DNA of 64,000 bases from Endocalyx cinctus (lineage: Eukaryota; Ascomycota; Sordariomycetes; Amphisphaeriales; Apiosporaceae), in contig BCKC01000002.1 of NCBI GenBank assembly GCA_001600455.1, forward strand, positions 4,602,171 through 4,666,170, given 5' to 3'. Made by a program: the position numbers and the translations under genes. Positions 15,123-26,440 of this stretch are shown piece by piece; positions within the stretch are counted from its first letter, which is position 1, and each line of letters starts with the position of its first letter. Below the pieces are notes generated by a model. The model did not search any database. It saw only the letters and a list, made by a program, of their open reading frames with translations, and was not told the DNA's origin.

Positions 15123-16247
15123 TCATTCGCCATGACTGACAAGGTATCTGTTGGAAATGACCTTGAAAGAACGGCCATCGTTGCAGTTCTTATACACCAG
15201 TCCCTCCCGCTGCTGTCCGTGCAGGCCCAAACCCACAGCTCGGTTCAGAAGCCCCGTAGTATCGCGCGCTATCTCGTGAAGCTTGAAATATCCGTGAACG
15301 GGAACGTGCTTGAGTCCGAGGGAATCGGCATAAAGTTTCGCTTGTTGTGGGTGGAGATATTTCTGATTGTCGATGTCGAACATCTGGTAAACGTAAAAAT
15401 CGCGCTCTTCTTCGGGAAATCCCTCTTTATTATTGCATACGCTCGATCCGCACAACTCTCCTTGAATAGCGACGTTTCTGTGCATCTGAGCCAGCTTATA
15501 CGGCAGATTATTGGCACGTGCTACCTCCCACCATATACTCTCGGTCGCCTGAGAGGGGATATCGCGTTTTCGGCTGCAGACTCCCACCCGCCCGTTGACG
15601 AGTTCCGCTTCGGCTCCGGGGAAGATCTTGGGGAGCGATTTGTACCACTGGGAGTCTCTCTTGATGTAGTACACGGTCATAGACATACCATCCATCTTGG
15701 TAGACTCTTGGAAAGTCACGTTTCTGTATTTCGCTGTAAAGAGGTTAGGACAGTTCTGAACTCTTTCAAGGTTAGTTTTCGGAATGAACGCCGGAAGTGG
15801 CCCTAGAGATCTCGTAGCTTCGTCCGTTGAAAGCTCCCATTTCTGAACGTTTAGTAACTCCGTGAATGACATGGTCATGGCTTCTTCCATGGCTTTCTTA
15901 GGCCCCTGTGCCTCTTTCATAGCATCAACGATAGCAACTATTTCGGGGAAGTCTCCGAGGGGTAGAGCAAGGCCTTGGGAAATAGATTTCTGTATCATAA
16001 CTGACTTGACGTGAAACCCCTTGATTCCTTTCCAGGTAGTAAAATTATGCAGTTTAGCGAATCGTTCGTCTGAAGCCGGTAGGAAGCTGTCGATCTCAAA
16101 GTAGACAGCATAATCTCCGACCTTGAATAGTCCATCTTTGACCGCACATGTCCAACCATCTATATGAGCTATTCTGATAGTAGTTCCACCGCCCATCGGA
16201 TTTCGAAGATCCTTGATGCAGCGTATGGTAACAAGCTTGCGTTCCAT
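15123..16247 (-). CDS. RNA ligase of the Deinococcus DRB0094 (Rnl5) type
   Basis: Intronless, 374 residues from the ATG at 16247. That start is chosen because MERKLVTIRCIKDLRNP matches the family's usual N terminus; an in-frame ATG at 16370 would add 41 unlikely residues. An N-terminal OB-like module (residues 1-100: GWTCAVKDGLFKVGDYAVYF, EIDSFLP) precedes a nucleotidyltransferase domain with motif I K-M-D-G, placing the AMP-accepting lysine at 184. Motif III-like ELCGSS (264-269), FYVYQMFDID, motif IV REGLVYK (347-353) and motif V SFKVIS (Lys362) follow in order. Members seal RNA 3'-OH/5'-PO4 ends in nicked duplexes using ATP (established for the Deinococcus enzyme). All catalytic motifs look intact, so activity is plausible; the cellular substrate is unknown. 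Lack of introns among intron-bearing neighbours could reflect transfer, but this is inference. Confidence 0.88.
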   Translation of the reverse strand: MERKLVTIRCIKDLRNPMGGGTTIRIAHIDGWTCAVKDGLFKVGDYAVYFEIDSFLPASDERFAKLHNFTTWKGIKGFHVKSVMIQKSISQGLALPLGDFPEIVAIVDAMKEAQGPKKAMEEAMTMSFTELLNVQKWELSTDEATRSLGPLPAFIPKTNLERVQNCPNLFTAKYRNVTFQESTKMDGMSMTVYYIKRDSQWYKSLPKIFPGAEAELVNGRVGVCSRKRDIPSQATESIWWEVARANNLPYKLAQMHRNVAIQGELCGSSVCNNKEGFPEEERDFYVYQMFDIDNQKYLHPQQAKLYADSLGLKHVPVHGYFKLHEIARDTTGLLNRAVGLGLHGQQREGLVYKNCNDGRSFKVISNRYLVSHGE

Positions 16248-16994
16248 CGTTTTATGTAGTACAAAAGCAATATGAGTGGATTCGTTGAGTGCCTTGAGAT
16301 TCTGTATCGAAATTTGTTTCGTGTGCAAAAGCCTACCAAGGCAATTCTTCTCGAAATGATTGGGGAACAAGGGGATCTTATATAGGGTGAATATGAACGG
16401 GTCAGTTCAAACTTGAATGAAATATAGACGCAAAGGATTAACTGTGTGGGTCATGTGCAAGTAGAAATTTTGTGTGCTGTCTGGGTCATTCGCACAGGAA
16501 TGAACAAAGAATAGGCCAGAGTAGAGAAGTATTGTCAGCTTGCACAAGTTTCTAGAAGTCATGTAATAAGCTGTATTCTTTCTTTAACGTAGCAGAATAG
16601 ATTAGCAGATTTATTTATTTGAAAAAAAAAATTGATACAAGAGCTCCCCGTAAAACTACGTTGGCGGGAAAATTTTCAAGTATTTAATGGCGGTCTGCTG
16701 AATCCAATGTAAGTAAAGTCACGCAATCAAGGAAAGAAACAATTGAATAGGCAGGTACCATAGTCTACTGAAACTTAGGATGAAATTCTTGATGTGGTCT
16801 GGCCAATATGGCGGCGACAATGTTCAGTGGTGAATTGTTCACTATCACCACATTTCATGCCCTAATACCCCTTTTATGTACCTACTACTTAAGTAGGTAA
16901 TATAAGCACAATGGGCTATCACTATTAGATATAGACTACAGTTTTCAAGTAAATTATCATTTAATTAGAAGGAATTCTTTTTTTAATAATCCTA
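16248..16994. other. Intergenic spacer between amidohydrolase and RNA ligase genes
   Basis: Upstream region of the RNA ligase and downstream region of the amidohydrolase, both minus strand. AT-rich, without a supportable gene. The first 120 nt remain open in frame with the ligase. Confidence 0.5.
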
Positions 16995-18701
16995 CTATAC
17001 AGTTAACTCTCCACTATCATGAACCACAACCCCTCCAACAACAGTCAAAACGGACGTTAACTTCTTCAAGTCTTCTTCAGGGACCTGGAAGTAGTCATCA
17101 CTTAACACGACAACATCACCCAGCCTTCCCACCTCAATAGCTCCCAGAAGCTTCTCGTCCGGACCGCCGAGGAACCATTGGTTCGAGCGCGTGTAGAGAT
17201 CCAACACCTCCTGCCGACTAATCTGCTGCCCCTCGTTAATAACCTCGCCCAAAGCGTTCTTCCCCGTTATCGCGTAATAGGCGTGAACCCACGGGTTCAG
17301 AGGCGCGATCTGCATCCCGTCCGCCCCGAACCCGGCCGGGATCCCGCTCTCCAAGATATCCTTGAAAGGGGGACCGGCGCTTGGCCCGGCGCCCGCGAGA
17401 TACTGCCAGCCTGACAGGTTGACGCCCCCGCCGAGCTTCTTCAGCCGTTCGAGGTACTCGGTCGTGATCTGCGGGACGTGCGCGACGACCCAGCGCAGGT
17501 CGACGATGCTCTGGGTAGCGTTGACGGCCTCGAAGGCCTGGATCTGCGACTGGAAGTCGGTCGCCGTCAGGGAGTGCACCTCGAGGCGCCAACCGGCCGC
17601 CGCCAGACGACGCGCCGCCTCCTCGAATACCGGCCCGCCCGTGTAGTTGGCCGTGATGAACTCGCCGAAGCTGCCCGTCCGGATCATGTCGCTGCCGAAG
17701 AACTTGAACGTGTTCTGGAGGCGCTGCTGTATCGTCGGCACGTCGATCGTTTCGTCCATGTGCAGGAAGTTGATGCGCAGACGGATGATGCCGCCGCTTT
17801 CGATCTCGTCGTTGAAGACGGATAGCCACGGTAGGTGCATGGCGTACAAGTCTTCGCTAGCCGCCCCGTCGGAGGGCGTGTCGGTCGCCGGGAACGCACC
17901 TTGATCCAAGTGCGTCGTAACGCCCAAAGATACAGCGTACTTCATGGCGTCCGCCACGCCGCGCTTTCGCTCCTCGAAGCTCAGCAACTTGCGTCGAAGC
18001 TTAAGAAGAGCCTTTCCGTTCTCCTCACCAGACGCTATAGACCCATCCTCGGCTACCGTGGCCGGCTCGACGTCATTTTCTGACGATTCGAAGAAAGCCT
18101 TTCCAAGAGAATTGGTCGTCGCCGGGCCGTTGAAACCGACTGAGATGAAAACGGGATAATCCGGGATCGCTTCGTCGAGCTCGGCCAGGGTCGGGAGCCG
18201 CGTCTCGCTGAACTGGTTGGGGTGGAATCCTCCAATCGTGGTGACGAAGCTGCCGGTCGGTAACGTGCTCGCCCTGGTCTTGTAGACGTCCTGCACGTCG
18301 GCGACGGAGTAGGCGTTCTCTAGCGGGGTGTGGTAACCCGGTCGGTTTCCCAGGAGGACCATGTGGTTGTGGCAGTCGATCAAGCCCGGAACGGCCATCC
18401 TTTCTTGGAGATCGACGATTTGCGGCGAGACGTTGGCGAAGTTGGACGCAGCTTCCTCCTCGCTGTCTCCCGCGTAGACGATAGTTCCGTCTCGGACAGC
18501 CACTACAGATACAATTCGGCTGTCGGTATCCATAGTGTGGATTTGACCGTTGGTGAGAATCAGGTTTCCACGAAGGCTGCCATCTTGATAAGCCGGACGG
18601 ACTATCTGACTCTCATTACCACCAGCACTGGCGACGGTATGGATGTGCAGGAGTGTCAAGAGTGACACTACCCGAAGAAGCCAAACACTACGCGATAACA
18701 T
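16995..18701 (-). CDS. Secreted amidohydrolase, Amidohydro_3 / YtcJ-like
   Basis: Single exon, 568 residues. The N terminus is a clear signal peptide (MLSRSVWLLRVVSLLTLLHI...ASA), so the product probably enters the secretory pathway. Next come the family's beta-sandwich strands (NLILTNGQIHTMDTD, VAVRDGTIVYAGD) and VPGLIDCHNHMVLLG, whose His111-x-His113 pair is the metal-binding start of the TIM barrel. Further conserved landmarks are VTTHLDQGAF, RLEVHSLTATD and the C-terminal GADGMQIAPLNPWVHAYYAITGKN and LGAIEVGRLGDVVVLSDDYF. The family hydrolyses C-N bonds of amides or N-substituted compounds; the substrate cannot be read from sequence. Length is normal for the family and no breaks are visible. 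The open frames on the opposite strand are composition shadows. Confidence 0.9.
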   Translation of the reverse strand: MLSRSVWLLRVVSLLTLLHIHTVASAGGNESQIVRPAYQDGSLRGNLILTNGQIHTMDTDSRIVSVVAVRDGTIVYAGDSEEEAASNFANVSPQIVDLQERMAVPGLIDCHNHMVLLGNRPGYHTPLENAYSVADVQDVYKTRASTLPTGSFVTTIGGFHPNQFSETRLPTLAELDEAIPDYPVFISVGFNGPATTNSLGKAFFESSENDVEPATVAEDGSIASGEENGKALLKLRRKLLSFEERKRGVADAMKYAVSLGVTTHLDQGAFPATDTPSDGAASEDLYAMHLPWLSVFNDEIESGGIIRLRINFLHMDETIDVPTIQQRLQNTFKFFGSDMIRTGSFGEFITANYTGGPVFEEAARRLAAAGWRLEVHSLTATDFQSQIQAFEAVNATQSIVDLRWVVAHVPQITTEYLERLKKLGGGVNLSGWQYLAGAGPSAGPPFKDILESGIPAGFGADGMQIAPLNPWVHAYYAITGKNALGEVINEGQQISRQEVLDLYTRSNQWFLGGPDEKLLGAIEVGRLGDVVVLSDDYFQVPEEDLKKLTSVLTVVGGVVVHDSGELTV

Positions 18702-19787
18702 GTTGATTGAATTGGCGTTATTGATTTGGATGAACTTCTTGAGAAGCCGTCATAGAATCCCTCCCCTTTGGAGATGGTTGGTTTATATATACCATTATTA
18801 GATAAGTCAAAGCGAATTGGGAATTTCAAAATTTTAAATTCATTATGCAACATTACAAGATCTGGAATACAAAATATTTGTTCGTCAGCTTTGTATAATC
18901 GAAGCCAAGAAATCTGCATCCCCACCCTAAATTTCATGCCGGCAAATATGGATTGCGCTTAGGCATTTTATGGTGCATCATAGCAATCTCAAAATACTGT
19001 ACGGAGTATATTATTCACATTTTCACACAATCAAGACTAGATATATATACATCGTGTTCACTATTCTTAATTATCCTCTTTAAAAGGTGATTGACTTCAC
19101 AAATATTAATGAATGGATATAATACTCTGTACACTATCTGACTATGTACAGTTATATGGCAAAAAGGGGCACATATAATAGGGGTAATATACAGTGCGTT
19201 TACGGTATAGGTCGGTTCAAAATATACAGTATTCTGAAGTATTCGCACTTCTCGCTTAGAACGCCCCTTATGCTAACTACATTTACATTTTCCTATCTAA
19301 GTAACACCAGAGATCTCTCCCCTTTGGAATTCTTAGCTGTCGGTTATATGCAATGAAACATTTTTAAATCCGTGGAGGTGTACTTCTCGAGGTCATATTT
19401 GACTTCGTAATTATATGGCAGAGGAATGAATATGATTAATCTAACTAGGTACGAATTGAATCTCAAATAATTAATACCCCTAATGCCGCAGACTTGACTC
19501 TGAGCTACTACTCAATATATAATCATCCGACCGTCCACTTCTCAACATGATAATATCCCCTCCTTTTCTTGATATTTAACGTGAAGATATAAGTCTCCTT
19601 TGCTAACATGTTCTAAGTCATAGGCATATGTCTTTCTAGAGTTCAAGCTCATAGCCTGTGTTTGAAAAGAATAATAGGTATGTCCCTAATAACACATAAG
19701 AGTCAGTAAGTAGTTATAAGATGTGGTAAAATATAGTCGGGTAGATATAAGTTGTTATATAAATAAATAATACTCGTTACTTACTTG
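18702..19787. other. AT-rich intergenic spacer
   Basis: Upstream of the amidohydrolase gene and downstream of the 2EXR gene. Only short frames without protein-like patterns. Nothing recognised. Confidence 0.5.
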
Positions 19788-20822
19788 TCAGACATTCATC
19801 GCATCGCCATTTGGCCATACACCGAATTTACCATCTTTGCCTTTGGTGGTGAGTATTCCAATATTAAACATGGTTCCTGCAGTACGGAAGTCGCCGAGCT
19901 TTTCAAGAGCAAGGCAAGAAGGATCGGCCTCGTACGGGAAGTGTTCGGGCTTATAGACAACCCATACTTGCGATATATCGTGGAATGAAAGGAAACCCCC
20001 GTTCATGAACCGATAGTACAGTTCGACCTTTAACATAGTCACGGCATCGAGTCTCCTTCCGTAACTCCTTTTGAGAGAATACTCTTGCCTGGTGATTCTC
20101 GAGGCCAAAGAATCCTCTGCATTTGGGACTCGTCTTAGCACGTTCAGCACGCGCCTCTCGTATCTCATGTTATCTTCTTCCATTCTCCTCATCTCGAGTA
20201 GTTTCTCATAGTCGGCTCTGTAGTCCAGGAATGGTTTGGCTGATCTACCATCCAAATCTTCCATGATCACTTTCAGGTTGAAAGGTAATCCCTCGGCATT
20301 AACCACCATACGCTTATACTCGTAGGCCATATATACGGCATCTTGAGGGCTGATCAGGTAGTTCTGAACCACCTTGTCGCTGTTCAAGGTGTCGGAGGAA
20401 AGCCAGACAAGCTGGACCGGGGTGTAGAACTTCTTGGCGTAGTATCGGCTCTCCCGGTTGACTAAGAAAAGAGGCGGGACATGATAATATTTAACACCGT
20501 CCATGTCAAGACTGAGGTCCTGCCAAGGGCGCCTATATTCGGGCCTAGGTTTATATTTGTCATTTTCATCTTCGTCTGCGTCGGCGTCGTTTTTCTTCTT
20601 TATGAATTTATCATCGGGGTAGGCGATGACGATTCTGGGTTGCTGTACAGCATAGTTCCAGATCTGCTCCCTGATTTCTCCAGGCAGAAGTGGGAAGCGA
20701 ATAAACTCGGTTGCCGGAATTGAGGTAGGGCTGGCGGGAGCTGAGTGGGTCGCTCTATTGATAAGATGCGTTGTCAAGCTGGGAGCATCCACGCTTCGAG
20801 GGTTTCTCATATATTTAAGCAT
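19788..20822 (-). CDS. 2EXR-domain protein of unknown function
   Basis: Single exon, 344 residues from the ATG at 20822 (MLKYMRNPRS). An upstream in-frame start at 20930 would add 36 hydrophobic residues and is less likely. After a Ser/Pro-rich leader the 2EXR signature appears: FIRFPLLPGEIREQIWNYAV, then IVIAYPDD, VPPLFLVNRESRYYAKKFYT and DAVYMAY. This domain is abundant in filamentous ascomycetes and has no established biochemical role. An acidic insert (DADADEDENDKYKPR) sits inside the domain. The second half is charged and helical-looking, with a C-terminal sequence ending FGVWPNGDAMNV. No signal peptide or membrane span when the internal start is used. Confidence 0.85.
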   Translation of the reverse strand: MLKYMRNPRSVDAPSLTTHLINRATHSAPASPTSIPATEFIRFPLLPGEIREQIWNYAVQQPRIVIAYPDDKFIKKKNDADADEDENDKYKPRPEYRRPWQDLSLDMDGVKYYHVPPLFLVNRESRYYAKKFYTPVQLVWLSSDTLNSDKVVQNYLISPQDAVYMAYEYKRMVVNAEGLPFNLKVIMEDLDGRSAKPFLDYRADYEKLLEMRRMEEDNMRYERRVLNVLRRVPNAEDSLASRITRQEYSLKRSYGRRLDAVTMLKVELYYRFMNGGFLSFHDISQVWVVYKPEHFPYEADPSCLALEKLGDFRTAGTMFNIGILTTKGKDGKFGVWPNGDAMNV

Positions 20823-20915
20823 TGTCGGAAAGATAGGAGAACCTGTTTTAATAGAGATAAAACAAATACAGAAGAGTATCGAAGGATTTGTTTTATTTAA
20901 GGTAAGACAAATACT

Positions 20916-21086
20916 GAAGAATATCTCCAAAGATTTGTTACTTAGTGATGGAGAAAAGGTTTGAATATAGAGAGGATGGGGATGAGAAGAGTGAGAAAAC
21001 TAAATAGAAGAATATCTCCAAATAAGTATTACTTAGTGATGGAGAAAAGGTCTGAATAGAGAGAAGGTGAGGAGAGTGAGAAACTA
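20916..21086. repeat. Tandem direct duplication, two copies of about 80-87 nt
   Basis: Copy 1 (20916-21002) and copy 2 (21007-21086) share GAAGAATATCTCCAAA, then ACTTAGTGATGGAGAAAAGG, then a purine-rich end closing with GTGAGAAA(A)CTA. A few substitutions and small deletions separate them. The pair lies just upstream of the 2EXR gene start. Confidence 0.85.
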
Positions 21087-21872
21087 GAAATCGATACAGA
21101 TGGAAGATTTAGAAGTATTTAAAGTTTTTATCATCTATTTTGTAGTAACAATAAGGAATTTCTTCACAATACAAGTACATTATATTTAGTTATCTTCATT
21201 CACTTGCAATGAAGTGGAATAATGGATACAATGGAGCTATAGCTAAAACAATCAAAGCACAGTCATTAGACAATAGTGAATGAGCTTCTCTTAGATGTAT
21301 TATATTCACTATCGGAGGATTCCTTGATTATTTGAACAGCGTATCATGGCTATATATTCGATTCTAATTATATCCGGGTCAAGATGTCAACCTAGTGAAT
21401 GAATGAATCATTCACTCGAAACAATCAATCATAGGTACGGCGTCTTTAACCATATTGTAAATTCATTCCATTGGGAATATTCAAACAATAAGTAATGCTC
21501 TTGGGTTGTAATGAGTTTATTTGTGTTGTTCCTGCCTATGCGTTCTGGTGCTTGTGTTACGACCATTGTCTAGTACGGTTTAACAATGAAGCATCGGGGT
21601 TGTAATTGATAACAATGCCTCAAATGTTTCCTCCACGTGTTGATTCATATATATTATATGGTCTAACATACAGAAAGAGAGGAAGCGTGTTACTCGGCTT
21701 TTTTATCTCATGTTTGGTGTAGAAGAAAATATGCAGATTAAAGAATTTGGATTTTGATAGCATGCCAATCCCTTGATAGATTGAGGCTCTTCTTATTATG
21801 AGATACTAATAAATATATATTCATATTTAATCCAATAAGCCACTATGCTCACTTTCTATACATCAATCAAGC
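21087..21872. other. AT-rich intergenic spacer
   Basis: Downstream of the carboxypeptidase gene and upstream of the 2EXR gene. Very AT-rich. It contains the near-palindrome AATGAATGAATCATTCACTC around 21399-21418. No gene supported. Confidence 0.5.
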
Positions 21873-23721
21873 TTAAAAGTTGGCCCACAGGAACTTCTGG
21901 CCATTCCACTGCTCAATGCTGTTAGGCAGAATTTGATCGGCGGGTAAGGCAAAGCCGTATCGTCCCGTATCTCGGAGTTCAATAGCCCAGCTAAAAGAAA
22001 AAATAGAGATAATTGTCAGCATTTCATATCTATTTTTTCCCATTGGCTTGGGTTTTTTTTTTTTTTCTCAATGGGTTAGAAAAGGAACCGAGGATGGACT
22101 TACGCGTATTGAGCATTGGACACGTCGGTGAAGTAGTCGTTGCTACCTCCGTTAGCAGCGTACAGGGTATTGCAGATAGGTCCGGTCGTGTATCGAGTGC
22201 CGTAGTATTGGGCAATGTTGCTTCCGAGTCTGGAGGCCAGGCTGTTCTGCGCAGCTTGGTTCGAAGCCGCGGCGGTGCAGGAGTATCCATAAGGGGTCAG
22301 AATGTCTAAACCCTAGTAAGTAAACTTTTTCTTTATGCAGTGTCCAGAGAGCCAGAAAAAAAAAGACGGTACGAAAATGATGGTATTAGGTATTAGGCGT
22401 TACTCACACTGTCCATAGCTGTGCCAGTCGATGTAGAATTTGATCCCTTTTCCGGCGGACAGGGCATCACCAAACTCTAGCAGCCGAATTAGTACCAATC
22501 TTGACATCGGATTTCTAATGATATGCTTACCTCGAAGTCCGGTGTTCTCGGGTGTGTCACCAGCCGCGGCTCCACGGTAAGTCTCTGAGCCGGGGCTAGA
22601 CGAAGAGCCCGAGCCGACCCCTACAAGAAGAAATCATCAGCCCACGATCTGAAGGGGGAAAATACTCTCAAGAGTTTAAAAAAAGACGGACGAACATTGG
22701 TAGGGCCAGTTTCTATTAATATCCGTGCCGACAGCAGACGTGCCGGATCGGGTCTGGCGGTTCTTTCTCCACATTCGGTCCGAGGATTGCGTGTAAGCGA
22801 AGCCTTTGACGATTAAGTCAGTAAAAATGCCACTTTTTACTCCATGAATTTAATATTATACTTACCATCTGGGTTGACGATGGGGACGATGTAGAAGTCG
22901 AAGTTGTTAAGGGTGTTCTTAACGGTGGTGTCGTTGGCGTAGTTGTTGATAATTTGGTAGGTCATATACTCGACAGTCTATCGCATTTCACGCAAATTAG
23001 GTATCCGAGTATATTAAACGTTCAACACGTTCTCAATGACAGAAAAGAAATATCCTACCATGGAAGTGATCCATTCGCGAGCGTGGACGTTACCGTGCCA
23101 GTAGATCGCAGGCTTGGAGCCCTTGCCACCAGTTCCCCACAGGTGGATACCCTGGAGGGCTCGGCCTTCGAACGAAGTGCCGGCGTTAAAGATTTCCGAG
23201 TTGGACGGGAAGGCAGCCTGCAAGTCCTTCAAGTAGGTCAAGTGGTCGGCGTACGGGTGGTATGCGTTGAACCACGTCGCGCTGGGAAGGGCGGCTGCGG
23301 CGCCCTCTTGCTGAATGCTCATCTCGGATTCGTCCAGACCTACGGGGATTAGAAAATGATAGAAGAGAGAAAAAGGTTTTTTTTACGCAAACCGACCTGG
23401 GTACGGCTCGAGCTCTCCTTCAAGAGCTAGCTCGGCACCGAGATCCTCAACCAATACCTCGGAGGTGTAGTTGAGGGATGAGAGCACATCGAGACTCTCG
23501 GCCGGGATGGCGATATCCAAGTAAGCGTTCTCGTCGTGTCCGTGGTTATGGGTGAGATCGACGGCCTCGAGAGATTCGAGTTGGGCTTCTAGATCTTCGA
23601 AACCGCCCGGGGTGGCGACGCGCAGGACCTTGTATCCATCATAGCTCACTTTACCCTGACTGTCGAGCTTGAGGGCAGCCACGAGAGGCGCCAAGGCCAA
23701 GAGAGTCTGAGAAACCTTCAT
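21873..23721 (-). CDS. Secreted zinc carboxypeptidase, peptidase family M14A
   Basis: Eight exons on the minus strand: 23721-23397, 23339-23059, 22977-22866, 22803-22696, 22620-22531, 22476-22408, 22305-22104 and 21990-21873, giving 434 residues with all phases matching. A signal peptide ([16 protein letters not shown]) is followed by an M14 propeptide ([31 protein letters not shown]) up to about residue 120. In the catalytic domain the zinc ligands are His194 and Glu197 (HGNVHAREW) and His324 (DWHSYGQYIL); substrate-binding NRNWPYQW and the catalytic base Glu400 ([13 protein letters not shown]) are present. Secreted as a proenzyme, it would trim C-terminal residues from extracellular peptides. 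The donor of the intron at 22695 is GTTCGT, weaker than the others. The protein appears complete. Confidence 0.95.
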
Positions 23722-26440
23722 TGCTTTTGTCCTTATCGCTCGTAAGTGATATTTTGACGAAAAGATGTTCCTCTTGAGAGAAGAAAACTTTACAAGAAGT
23801 CAAAATAAAATAATAACAAAAAAAGTGAGTAGGAAATTGTCTTGTTTTTAATTTCAGATCATGTTCTACAATGCCCAGAACTCTCTTGCCCGCTCGTGAT
23901 GGATGAGATTTGTGGATTCATCCGCTTGTTATGGAAAGCGCTTGGCGGGATGGACAGTCCCTCACCCCAATTAAGCAGGTCCCGTCATTCCAAGGCGACA
24001 TGGCTGGATAGCTACATTAAATACTTGCAGATCTATAGCATGATAAGATCTGTTTGCTATTTAAACATGGTAATCATAAATAATATGTGCGACTTGCTCG
24101 CTACAGGGAATTTACCCGTCGCGTCTGTGTAGCTTTTCAATTACTTTCTCAAACTGTATCAACTTCAAATTAATAGAAATTTGAGTGCTGACTACACTAT
24201 GTATACTTACTTATATGCATATGTATGGATATGACCTGGTAAATACGTCACTGAACAAATTATGCAGACCTGCCATTATCCATTCTCTCATCAAGAATAG
24301 AAACAGTACAGCGCATATTTTCAGGAATCTCCAACAAACTTACCCCCGCAAAAACCTGTTCATATAATAATATACTCAGCAGTTAACTGTTCCCCAAGGT
24401 AGCTAGAAAAGCTACCCATGTTCGGCAGTGGCACCACCCTTTTCTACATGCGAGCTGCCTATTATGGTTTTACCAAATCCAGGTCATTCAATCTTTGGAT
24501 CCGGATCTTAAGTAAAGCTTCAGCAAAATTATATAGGTCTTACCGTTCTAGGGAGTCGTTCAAATTTCTCTTTGTCAACGAGGTGACAAACCGTAACCCA
24601 GTAAAAAGAGGACCAAGGTTCATGTTGCGCGACTCATGTACCACGGCAGGTAGCATTCTGGTTTGTCTTTGAACGTGCCCTAAGAGGGGTTAATTACCAC
24701 TATTATAGGATTTCCCGATATCTTGCATCATTATTAGCGACGTTGGATGGTTTCCTTCGCCAAGCTAGAGATCTCGGCATTGATCTCAAAATCGAAATTC
24801 TAGATCGCCGCCTCATATTTTTAACGATGATACATGCTACCCATTCCTCGGAAGATCACGGTATTTTTTCCTCCCTAGAGTCTTCAATGGCGCTAGTATC
24901 CTGGGCGTGCACATAAAGTGAACCCGAGAGATTACCTCAGCTGTATACATCTCTCAAGTCCAGCTTCGAACGGATATAACCACGCCCAAGAATATAGCCC
25001 ATCTCGCCTAGCGCTCCATGCTTCCTAAATTAGAAGCTCGAAACATTCAGCAGGCAGGTCGCTAGTCGATGTTTATACGAGCGCTCAATGAAACATCACA
25101 CCTCCAAGGTATTATTAATGAACCCTAGAACTTGGCAGGTCCAGAATTATGAGTATCCCGCCAGGCTTTTAGCTCCACATACGTCTAAAATGGACCGTCC
25201 TGCCATTTTTGTGGTGGTACTCTCGCCGAATCTTAAAGGCTTGTCAGCTTCCTGATTCTTGCCGAAGCACGATGGGAGCCGAGACAGCCGGTACCTTGCT
25301 TGAATGAACTGCGCATCGTCCTCGGCTCATCGGGCGATAAGCTAGAAGCTCGCCGTGCAGATATGTCTTACATTTAGGTTGTGGCGCCATATCCAGTAGA
25401 GAAAATTAGCCTGCCTAGCCACGTGCCATAGGATAATTATCCTCAAAACGACCGTTACTGGATCAAAAAAAAAAAAAAAAAAAGAGCTGTTAAGTCACCA
25501 CTTGGTGATATCAGTGGCATTTTGAGAACGCACAGATGATCCATCACTTTCCCTGCAGGTAGCGAGATTTTTGCGGCCGTCGTCCCGAAGCGAGTCAATC
25601 GACACGACGGGGGCAGATCAACGGCACCTCTTTCTACCTAGCTGCAGATATCGGATTATCTTTGCAGCTGGGGGCATAAACAGCCGTTTGCTGCTTTTAG
25701 TTACCAGGAGTCAGGCCTGACAGACATGTTCAACTCAATGCTTGTCAAACAATAATAATCGCTGTTGACTGGAGATGAGACTAATATCTATCTATACACA
25801 ATCAGCAACTCTCTTAAGATCCGCCGATTAAACACGCATATAACTCAACTAGTGAGTAAGGACAGGACTGGTGTGCTTACCTGATACATTATCATCTTTT
25901 TCTTGTCAAAAAAGGGGGGGTCGAAAGAGAGAGATCCCATCAGCCTATTTGCTCATCCTACCTACTAATCCCCCAATAATGCTATTTCTACGGCATACAG
26001 AGCCGTATGACTGGCTCTGTGAAGAAAAGCAGCCATCCGAAGAAAATAAAGAGAAAGGCCTGGGATGGTGTAGAACATGTGGCGAAAAATAATAGCTGCT
26101 AGGTAGGAAGGTGAAGCTCATCGCCCTGGGTCAGGACTTTCTAGGCAGAAGAAGTAAATAGCCCCTCCATTCGTGTAATAGTTGGCATACGCAGTAGAAG
26201 GAAGTATGTCAGGCAGATTTTCGTGAATAAGACTGTTTTTGGATCAATGACTAGACACCGTGCAAACAGAATCATAACCCAAGAGTATATATGTATATCT
26301 TGTTGACGTAGCGAAACCTATCCTTATGGAAGTGCCCTACATTCTCTTTTTCTTTCTTGGCATCCGTAAGCTTAGAAAATAATCAAAACCAACAAGACGT
26401 CACTGAAGCTACGACTCACTCAGAGTTATTCTTCATCACT
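23722..26440. other. Long intergenic spacer between divergent genes
   Basis: About 2.7 kb between the carboxypeptidase (minus) and the TPR-SET gene (plus). Frames at 23842-24132 and 24418-24672 have no recognisable domain. The part 24720-25440 has a more balanced base composition than other gaps and may be old decayed coding DNA, but I could not identify it. An A tract occurs near 25466. Confidence 0.5.

Noticed and set aside
16248..16370. Upstream ATG that would extend the RNA ligase by 41 residues
   Set aside because: The family N terminus starts at the internal MERKLVTIR; the extension has no domain or targeting pattern.
17236..17829. 197-codon minus-strand frame within the amidohydrolase
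   Set aside because: Arg/Gly/Ala-rich shadow of the GC-rich real gene in another frame.
26357..26440. In-frame extension upstream of the TPR-SET start
   Set aside because: No ATG in the extension; the first ATG is at 26441.
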